Positions 26,143 through 36,500 of a stretch of 64,000 nucleotides of DNA are shown in pieces. The position numbers were made by a program, and so were the translations under genes. The notes below the pieces were generated by a model. It saw only the letters and a list, made by a program, of their open reading frames with translations, searched no databases and was not told the origin of the DNA. Origin of the DNA: an uncultured Bacteroidales bacterium (GTDB taxonomy: Bacteria > Bacteroidota > Bacteroidia > Bacteroidales > Paludibacteraceae). Location of the stretch: positions 1 to 64,000 of the forward strand of contig CACZEL010000003.1 of the NCBI GenBank assembly GCA_902780235.1, given 5' to 3'. Positions within the stretch are counted from its first letter, which is position 1, and the number at the start of each line of letters is the position of its first letter.

Positions 26143-26180
26143 AATGGAAGCTAAATGGAAGCTAAATGGAAGCTAAATGA
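26143..26180. repeat. 11-base tandem repeat at RHS-fragment breakpoint
   Basis: AATGGAAGCTA three times plus a partial copy. It covers the 3' end and stop of the RHS fragment, where similarity to RHS proteins is lost. Confidence 0.88.
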
Positions 26181-26786
26181 AAGTACTATGCACCACAAAA
26201 TGAATATGAATATATGTTCGTCATAGCCATAAGGTATTTGATTGGCTATCAGTTCACCATATGGCGCGTAGTGAATGTATTGCACAGGATCGCCAAATGC
26301 ATCCGTTATCCAGTTGGCAGAACCAAGATGGTCTCCGTGGTAATAAAAGATATTTGTTTCTAGTTCTATAGTTTGTTCATAATCCTCAATCGCATAAAGA
26401 AGTATATCGCCTAAAGACATAGCTTCCACATAGTCCAAGCCTATGGAATGGCATTGGTATTGAAGTTCCTCATCATTCTTACCATCGATATCTTCCACTC
26501 CTACTTCATTACTGAGAGCACCATCATAATAGAACGGATCTTCTGTAAAAGGACTATAATGTGTCCAGAACGGTGCTACCAGATCATTATACTCATCCGT
26601 GCTCAAGGATGCGGCCGGTGTTATCATATCTCCGAATCCACCGCCACCAATAACTGTTGCCAACCGTTCTGTTCCAGCATAGTAGTGTTTGGTATAGCCT
26701 TTTGAATAACTAGCAAAAACAAGCGAATAGGAACATCCTATTGATAGGCATACTAATAATATGTAAGATTTTGCTTTTTGCATCAT
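26151..26786 (-). CDS. Orphan RHS fragment with its own signal peptide
   Basis: About 211 residues from ATG 26786: a signal peptide (SYILLVCLSIGCSYSLVFA), then the RHS segment found just before the core motif in the big RHS protein (GYTKHYYAGTERLATVIGG ... YYHGDHLGSANWITDAFG ... IHYAPYGELIANQ ... YGYDE). The expected continuation YKFTGKERDEETGYDYFGARYY is missing; instead the frame runs into an 11-base repeat and a hydrophobic tail (IFIFILWCIVLSF). It differs from the same segment of the large RHS protein, so it comes from another RHS allele. It is likely a displaced or decaying cassette, though the intact signal peptide leaves expression possible. Confidence 0.65.
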   Translation of the reverse strand: MMQKAKSYILLVCLSIGCSYSLVFASYSKGYTKHYYAGTERLATVIGGGGFGDMITPAASLSTDEYNDLVAPFWTHYSPFTEDPFYYDGALSNEVGVEDIDGKNDEELQYQCHSIGLDYVEAMSLGDILLYAIEDYEQTIELETNIFYYHGDHLGSANWITDAFGDPVQYIHYAPYGELIANQIPYGYDEHIFIFILWCIVLSFSFHLASI

Positions 26787-26839
26787 ATAATCTAAGAACG
26801 GAACACTTTTTCTTTTGGGGCATGAGCCCATTTCTATTA

Positions 26840-27517
26840 TTACCGAATTTCAATCGTCGGAAATGGAATACGCTTAAAATCTTCTTTCTTTAGATTACAA
26901 TTCAACAAACACACATTACCATTCTCGTCCAGCATGCAATATATATTGTGCTTGTATAATAACGATATAATGTAGTTCTGTTTGCTATCATCCATAATCT
27001 GGTCTCCTTCCTTAAAATAGCATGGAGTGCTCCAATGACCGAAATATACACTATTCCCACATGGACTATGCAACCAATCCAAATAGCAGCTAGTTTCTTT
27101 CTTCAGTTCATTTACACAGAAGAAATACTCTCGTAAAAGTTGCTTATATCCCAAACCATAGACTGAATCTACAGAAGAGTCAGGAACGATTGTTTTTTGT
27201 AGCAAGAAATGGTTCTCTGGTAATAATAACACTTCACTATTAAGTACGTAATCCTCAATTTTATCGCTTAAAGGTCGAGTTATACTATCCTCATTTAAGC
27301 AATACTTTAGATCATGAAAAGGATAACATACTTCCATTGTATCATTTTTGCCAATCTGTACACAACGGACACTTACAAACAGTTCTGAGTCTTCTGGACG
27401 TAAAGAAATCAATTCTTTCACATCTGTTGTGGAAGAACGGCATCCTCCAAATAGCAACGCTAGCAGTATGATACAAACACTATTGATTGGTTTCTTTATT
27501 TGCCTTATAGTAATCAT
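26840..27517 (-). CDS. Lipoprotein, candidate immunity to the RHS metallopeptidase tip
   Basis: About 225 residues. The start at 27517 gives a lipoprotein signal (INSVCIILLALLFGGC). It overlaps the 3' end of the RHS gene by 38 bases in another frame, so it is translated with it. The mature protein has several cysteines (CYLDWLHSPC, CYFKEGD, CMLDENGNVCLLNC) and no recognised family. Genes directly after polymorphic toxins usually encode the cognate immunity protein, and a lipoprotein would protect the periplasm or outer membrane where a secreted toxin acts. Function is inferred from position only. Confidence 0.55.
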   Translation of the reverse strand: MITIRQIKKPINSVCIILLALLFGGCRSSTTDVKELISLRPEDSELFVSVRCVQIGKNDTMEVCYPFHDLKYCLNEDSITRPLSDKIEDYVLNSEVLLLPENHFLLQKTIVPDSSVDSVYGLGYKQLLREYFFCVNELKKETSCYLDWLHSPCGNSVYFGHWSTPCYFKEGDQIMDDSKQNYIISLLYKHNIYCMLDENGNVCLLNCNLKKEDFKRIPFPTIEIR

Positions 27518-30500
27518 AAGACCTTGCCGGTTCGCCTTCTTTTTGTCGAACTTGATTTTCGTAATAAATTGACTGTCTTTCATTAGCATTTCCTTTTATT
27601 TTTTCTTGAACATTACCATTACTTTTCTTGGCCTCATCATGATTATATTCAATGTATGTGCCATTCATATTATTCTCTGCATGTCCTAATTCATGAGCCA
27701 AAATAGCATCTGGAGAACTATAATTCCCATCAATTGGGAAACCCACATCTTCATAATAATAGATATCAGAGTTTTTCCCATCCCTTACGGTTACTCCCTC
27801 ATTTGGTTTTCCTTTGTATTTTGACATTGGCTGAATATTTACGTTTACATCTTCTTTTGATGCCATTGATGTTATTGCCTTGTTTAACTCTGGAGAAACT
27901 GATTTTAAATCTTGTAAACGTTGAATGGTTTTAGCTTCAAAATTATTTACGCCAAACTTTGCTAATAGTCGTCCATACCAAGTTCCGACCACAATCTTTT
28001 TTCCATCCGGATCTACGAACTTAACCGGATTCCAGCCGCAGTAGGCATATGGGGAAATATTCGGATATTTGTCAGCTAACGGATCAACGGACAACCAAAT
28101 AGGAATTTCAGGTACGTAATACCTCGCACCGAAGTAGTCATATCCGGTCTCCTCATCACGCTCCTTGCCGGTAAACTTATAACGTTCGTTATACGCCGAG
28201 CCCTGCTGGTTATACCACATCTCGCCAAACGGCATGTAATGGATAAACTGTACGGCTTTCCTTGCTGAATTGGTTATCCATGTGGCGGAACCGAGATGGT
28301 CAGGGTGGTAGTAATAGATGCCGCTTACACGGTTGTCCAGATGCGAAGTGTCCTTGCTAAGGATAGGAAGCAGGATATTGGAATCACACTGCATCTCTAT
28401 ATTCCACGCCAGATCTTCTTCCGTGCATTGCCATTGTAGTTCATCATACATATCTCCGTCTATATCGACAAAGGTGGCTGTCGTGTCTGGCTGTAGCTCT
28501 ATATCAGGAGATAACAATGACTGTATATATGCACATGCATTCGCAATACGCTCCGTTGCCACAGCGGAAGTGTCTATGATATCATTCGGAAGATTTTCCA
28601 ACTGCCCTATTTGCGCGGCTATGCGCTGACTGCCGTTATAGTAATGTTTGGTATAACCTTTCGGGGTAACCACAAAATACGGATTGACATACAGAACAGC
28701 ATCATTGAAATGCATATGGAATGTCTCCTGCCCAGCATTATATTGGTCTATTGAAGTCACGCCTGTCAGTTTATACGCCCGGTCGCCGTTTCCATCGTAG
28801 CCATAAAAAGCACAATGTCCGTTATCTACCACTGCTGTCAATTGGTCTGCCTCATTCCACCAGTGATGGCGCAAATTACCACTGCACGGACGATAGATGT
28901 CCTGCAACCTGCCCGATGCATCCCACATAAAGAATGTGGTAGCGTCATTATCCATGTCATATATACTGCGCACCTGATGGCTGACAATGCTGTTATTTGC
29001 GCTACAATAACCATGCCAATAATTCCATAACATGTCATCACACGATTTGATTCCAACTAGTCCTGAAGGACTATATGACATCGTATAATCGCTATATGCT
29101 CCGAAATAGTCGCTAATCATATCGGCTTTCGTAAGTCTGTTCAGAGAGTCATACTGATACTCCAGCATATATGCTCCACCCAACCAATGTACGCTATCGG
29201 CGTTCTGCTCGATTACAGTGATATTGCCGACAGCATCATAACTATACGATACGTCTTGCAAGTCATGCTGAGAACTATATGTCTGCATACCGGAAAGCCA
29301 TTGTCTGTTCATATCATACGTGTAATCCGTCGTATAATCATTACCACTTATACACCTAACCGGTCTGCGGTATGCATCATAGTTCAGATAGTTTATGTAA
29401 TTATAGACCGGTCCTCCATTCAAACGACGACCAGACAAATAATCCAAATATCCATGCTCATATGTATAATGTATCCTCTCGCTATCAGGGTATATAATAT
29501 ATTTAATATTGCCTATCGGATCATATTCAAATTGCATTCTGAACCGATAAGCATTGGTATCAGACGGAACGACCAGTAATCTATCAGAAACGGATACATT
29601 GCCTAACGCATCGTATTCAAAAGTTTCATAGCCCGTAATATCCGTTCTCTTTGAAACACGCCCAACCGAATCGTATTCATAGGTTATATTCAATTGCTGA
29701 TGTTGAGGATGGTTTACTTCCACTATGCGGTTATAATCATAATCATATTCCGTCTGAGTTCCATTGTCTATTTGAGTTTGAGTGGCTGTCGAGATAATAT
29801 TACCTGCATTGTCGTAAGTCCATCGTGATGTTCCGGCATCCGGGTGATGACGCTCTGTCCTTCTCCCCAATCCATCGTATGAATGGGTGACAACCATACC
29901 ATCAGGATCATGCGATGATAACAATTGTCCCAATGCATCATATGTAAATGACGTTATCGTGTTGTCAGGTTGGGCAGATGTCGTAGTCCACCCCTGCGGA
30001 GTGGTGAATTGCACGGAGGAACGTCCTAGTTCATCTATAAGCGTATGCTTAAGACGAGGGGCTCCCCAAGCATCTTCTCCTATTGCATATGTGTTTGTCT
30101 GATGCGTTCCGTCTTGCCAGTGGACTAACAGGGGGCGGTCCAAAACATCGTAACTATGAGATGAAAGAATATGCAAGCTGTCTATTTCAGTCATAACGAC
30201 ACTATCTCTATAGTCAATATAATTCCGATACACTGTTTTTGTTCTACCAAAGCAGTCTTTGGCCGTAATATCACTGAACGCCTGTCTATGAATTTCTTCA
30301 AATGATCCATAATCATAAGTGTCCCAGTTTTCCTTCTGGAACATCATCTCCCCTCTATTATCGTAAAATGTTTCCTTCTGGATATTACGAGAAGGAATGA
30401 ATGTGCGGACATACGGGAATTTGTTTATGCAACCTAAATCGCTTCGCGGAGAATAGGCATATCTTATGGTTATATTTCTTGTAGTACTATAATAAGTTTC

Positions 30501-33500
30501 GTGCGTAACAGGGTGAACGTATACAGAAACTGTAGTATCTTCAGGAGCAGAAACCGTTGCCAACCGTCCCAATGTATCATATGTATATTCAATAGAATAA
30601 CCAGACGGATCGGTGATTGTAAGTGGCGTTTTCCAATACTTATCATATGTTGTTTGTACTATCCGATTCCATTGGTCCGTCACTGTTTCCGGTAGTGTAT
30701 GGCTGAACGAATCATATGCTATGGTAACAAACGCGCGTTGCCCATTCAGGTTAGCCGCGAACACTACACTATCCGGCATACCAAACGAATCGTAATGATA
30801 GTTTGTAGTGTCCGATGCAGCAGAAGCCGGATCTACCCTTCTCAATTCTGTCAATTTGCCGTTTTGATAATCAGCCTGCTCCTGCCGTATCACTACTCCG
30901 TTATTATAGACAGCCATTCGGGATGGTAGTGAAACCAGATTATGTGTCAATATGTCCGCTGAATCATACTCTATAGTAGCCTTCAATTCATCTCCGAGTA
31001 AGGAGGTGTCTCCAAAATTAGTATATTCCTGTACATTATGAAATGCGTCGTACACATATTTCTTTGCGGCAACAATCGGGTCATCGCCCCCTTCATAATA
31101 ACGAGTATAATGAACTTCCGTACCCACCCGGATAGAAGCATCACTACATAAATTATCAGTAGGTGCAAACGTAGAATCAACATACCACGTCCCAATCTCA
31201 TATTCACGATACAAGTGCTCATCGGCATCCATCAGTCCTTCATACGTCATTTTACCATGCTCTACAAAATCATGATTGTTATAATGACGTATCGTTTTAC
31301 GATAATCCGTATGGGGTAACGTATCCGTATTGATATCATACGAAACAGTCGTGCCATACCCCAGGAACTGTCTCTCTGCATAATCATAATGAGGATCAGC
31401 ATAGGTAAAAGTATGTACTATCGTATCATTACCGAGTATGGGGTGGGCATACGGGTCTATATCCGAGACACGGGTCATCAGCCACTGTCGGCCACGTTGT
31501 TCATACGTCGGCGCGGACAGTTCATAATCCAACAGGTATTTCTGGCCGGTAGGGTTCGTGACTGCTGTGAGCAGGCAGTTTTTGCCCGATTGGTTATACA
31601 ATACGTACATGTTATCGTTGTCACACCACACGAAATCCGGCAGTCCATCCCCATTCATATCCATTAAGTCGGAAATAACTTGCGTTGTAGCATATCCTCC
31701 GGGTGAACCGTTTATTCCCAAACCGATTTTAAGAACCCATATCGGAAAACCTACCGTTAATCCAAGATTCGTTCCCCAACTCCCTGTTTTACTCTTTTGA
31801 ATATGCCTGTCACCAAGCCCTATGGTGTCATGCTTCTTTAGAGGTGACATCAAAGTAACCTGTAATTCCTCCGAAACTTGCTTTACAATATCCAGATACC
31901 CGTCACCATTCATATCCATCAGGCGGTACAACATTTTATTAGTAGATTCTGATGCGTCTATACCAAAAGCCAGACTCATCTGAAACACACTGGCATAGTC
32001 CATATCAATCCCGGCACTACCTCCAACACTTTCACTGATATTCATATCTATCAGAGAGGTATCTATCAGTGTGAACGGCTGGGCAAATCCGTACCCCACA
32101 TTCAAACTGGCAGACACGGCAACGCCATCACGTGATAACTTGTCCGGCAAGCCATCACTATTGACATCCATATATGCAATTGCAGCCCCGCTACCTGTTG
32201 TTGTCACATTTCCACCAACCGAGCCACCTGCATGCAGATAATATTTTCCGTCTTTCGGATTAATACCAGCCGCCTTTACAGGAAAACTTTGGTGACCTGA
32301 AATAGAACCGCCCGCGGTGATACTATGATTCGTATATACATCCTTATTAACCGTTTTGAGATTCCCCAAGCCTCCCCATGGTTGTGTATATTGGATAGAA
32401 GATGAATGGATAATATCCGGATATCCGTCACCGTTCATATCCATATAATCCGATGTCACAGAATAATCGGACTCCGAGTAGGTTCGTCCGCCCCCCAGTA
32501 CCGCCACGCCGAAGCCGGCATTAACATTCCATTGTGTTGTTTTGCTTTCTTTACGAATAGCCGTTACACGCTGTCCGTCCGGTAGGACAGGCACCTCACT
32601 ATCATATTCCACTTCGCTAACATTATAGGTAGAGTCTGCTTCAAGCAGCGATTCGAACATCGCCTTCGTGTCGCGTGTATTGGACAATAACGTACGTCCA
32701 TTCCTTGCCACACGACCATATGCTTCCCATCGATATTGGCGGATATCAGGGGTCATCTGAATCCATGCATTATCCAAAGGATTATATAATTGACGGTCAC
32801 TAAACTCCTCCTCAATACTACCGGCAATCTTAAGTTGTGTAGTATCAGATTCCTCAAACATAATTGTCTGACAGAAGTTAGCACTATCCGAAGGTGCTGT
32901 TCGTGCATACTCCACAGCAGCATTGGACAAAGAACTAATAGGAATATCATTTGATGAGGCAGTATTGTTGTACCCAAACTGTCCCCATCCTTTATACAAC
33001 GGGCCGAAAAGATTATAATAGGTACTATCCAATTCCACTTCCCGTGTAAACACTACCTGCGGAGCCAGCCATAATCCATACGGACGATGCGTGGAATCCT
33101 GGTGGTCAGGAGTAAATGACAAATAAGGGCGCACCTCTATTTGCCCCAGATTATCAGCGGATGACAGTTGCAATGACACCTTGCTTCCGTTCGGATAGAC
33201 AAATTGTTTTGTGCTGTGAGTAACTGCAGAGTTGATAACTATACTATCCACGGGATTATTATCCACCATAATGGAAAGTAAAGCAGATGCTGATACAGGA
33301 CATGCTATGTCTGCATTTAGCACAATCGTTCCACTATCATTCGACTGGAAAAGGTTATCAGAAGAACATATAAAATCATTTACAGACGAATACGGAATGC
33401 TATCCCCCTGATAAGTGATTGTCTGGGTCCAATTGACATTATCGAAATTATGTGTACGCACCGAACGAAGATGGAAGAAAAGCACATCCCCTCTCTTGAC

Positions 33501-36500
33501 ACTTATTCCGGTATATGTATTGTTTCTTGGAGCATAATCATTCTCTGCAATATCTTCTACACCTATTATATTGCTTGATGAGGCATGCAGCGTATGCGTA
33601 TTGGTATTAACCGTGATATTTTTATGATGCTGTATAACACAGCGCACTCCGTCCACTTGTCGTGCCTGCCGGCGATTATAACCGGTATCTTCCAATAACT
33701 GTATAACACTTTGGAGCGTAATGGTTCCGTTTTTAGGAGCGACCCATACTCGAACCGCTTCTATCTCCGGTTCCGTACTCGGCGGACAGATTGTATCTAT
33801 ACGATGGGCATAATAGGTGTTGCCTATGTGCTCAAAAGTGACATAACCGTATTGCTGCCGAATGCTGTTCTTCCATTGATTCAACGCAGATGCCGCTTGC
33901 TCATAACACGCATTGATATACGCTTCCATGTCATCATAATGGCAATGATGCCGAACACATCGGCTGCATAATTCAGGATATAGCAGACACGTATCTATGC
34001 ACTCGGCGCAATAATATCCCGAACTAAGAATACAATCTGCACAAAGAGAAGTATCAGCATTGGTGCCATAGCAGAAATCGCTGACACATTTCGGGTCAAA
34101 ATACCCTAAGCAATTATTCTTCGCCTTGCATTCCATACAAGCATCAATCCCTTGGGTGCATTCCTGTTCGCATTCCTCACATACCATACATAAGGGATTG
34201 GACTCTATGCATTCTACGCAATTATTTACATCCTGCAGACATTCCTTTTCACAATCATAACAAGGGGTACTTACCGTGTAGAGTGTACCTCCGAGGCATG
34301 TGTCATTCATACAGTCAAGATACCCTTGTTCATCGTTTGTCAGTAAATGATACGCACATGGCCCGCACAACGTGCGGCATCCGTTATCCTCTTTGCATTG
34401 TTCATAGTGTTCCCAATCTCCGTCAAGGTAGTACTCCCAACATTCCTTACACGGCAGCTCTGCGCCACAGTATCTCAAGCAATCAAAAACTATTCCTTCC
34501 AAAGAACGACCTCTTCGTTGTATTGTATCTATCCGGCTGACGAGAACGCTATCATTTTGTAATGTTCCAGCCCTTGACCCTGAAATATACAAATCTATAG
34601 GACATTCTCCGCTCGAAAGATATTCTATAATAAGCGAATCACACTCTTCACAATGAATTAATGTGTCCCACGGATGAACAGGAATTGGCTGAGGTTCTGT
34701 ACCATAAGACCCAAGCGAACAGTCCGGCGTATGATAGACATACGAAGCCACAATAGTATCACGCTCATAGCAATCCGGAATCACTTCTACTTCGCCATCG
34801 TACCAAAAGTGAACACATTGCGCAGAATCAACAATCACTTCCGTTTCACCAGAGTGAGCGACAAAACCATTATGCGTCTGTAACAGATTAAAATATATTT
34901 TACCATCATCTATATAATCCGGTAATCCGTCATTATTCACATCAGCGAAATAACTGGTAGTATATGATTTTGAATATGACATTCCTCCGCTGACATTGGC
35001 ATGAGCAACATACACCTCGACACCGGTTTGCAATCCCCATGAATGCGTATCCGATGTTTCAGCAGACAGCCCTTTAGCCGGAATGCCTGTATTCACGGCG
35101 TCACCAAATGAAGGACGACTATCTTCGTAATATTGCGGGCGATAGTATATACTATCATTCTCTATAAAAACAAAATCAGTTAATCCATCGCCGTTTATAT
35201 CCAGCAGCAACTGTTTGGTTTTGCCATTTGACCTTGAAAAATTATAATTGCCTCCTACACTAAAATTGGTTTCCCATACATCATTTCCAAAACCGACTGT
35301 GGCAGTTCCTCCAACATTCCAACTACTATTTTCAGACAGGCTCAATGATTTTTCTAACATATCAGCATTAAGTGGTATTGTATCTATCTTTGCAAAAACG
35401 GGAGTCAAAAGAGGATTGAGATAATCAAAGGATGTAACACCATTTAGTACGTCATTACCATTATACATGGGTATAGAGCAGTCCCCATCAATCGGCCATC
35501 GAACGTCAAAGTGATTGATGTGATCCTCTATCTGTGATAATAATGAAACAGGAGCACTATCATTGTACAACATCAAAAAACGGCGGTTCATATACGGGCA
35601 AAAAGGCTGATTACCAGTATTGTTATTCAGATACGTCGCATCAATATAACATAAAATACTATCTGTTTGACGGACGAACCCTAATCTTCCGTCTCTCAAA
35701 ATATCTTCTCGCTGATCGTAATGAAAAAATATGCGGTATGAAGGTTCCAAATCTACAGAATTAGGAGAAGACTTATGCCCAGTATAATAAATCCGTTTGA
35801 GATAAATTTCATTAGAAGGACTTACGGCATATTCATATTTGATGAAGTTACCGAAGATATCCACGATTTCCGCCAAAGCCCAATATCCTATATTCCCCTT
35901 GCTATCCTTCAACACACAATTTGGATTGACAGATGTGTTACCGGCATACTTCCCATAGTAACTGACTGTGCCATCCCGATCAATCACCTCCCACCAATAG
36001 TTTTTGGTGGTACTGCCATGTCGGATAATTCTATCACAATTCTTCGTATCACGCGCCACAAAAGTGACATTGCCGCTTTGACGACTGATTTGGTCATTAG
36101 ATTGGTATGGAAGCATGAGATTGGGATTACCGTCTTTTAATACGCACTGCATTCCATTAAGGGTGTATATTTCAGATTCATAAACAGAATCATATCTAGG
36201 GACACCCCATCTCGTATCAATGGTCATAGCCGGTTGCATAATGCTCCAGCCATATCCGAGAATACCATTCCCATTTGAACTATTATAAGACAGCGACACA
36301 TCCGGTTGCAACCCATTTCTACCTACTGGAATTTCTATCGGATACGTAATTTGTGCAGATCCATAGTTGTTAACTTGCGGCTCCGCTATTATTGTTAAAT
36401 GTTGTACAGGATTAGGGGCTTCTATTTCCTTGATTTGCGTGGGGACGAACGCATTTGTCTCAGGCATCTCCGGAGTACGAATGACAGCATTGATAAAATC

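Noticed and set aside
25973-26176. 67-codon frame between the RexA-like gene and RHS fragment
   Set aside because: It crosses a hairpin and two 11-base repeats, shows no family and no promoter; its 3' part is repeat-encoded.
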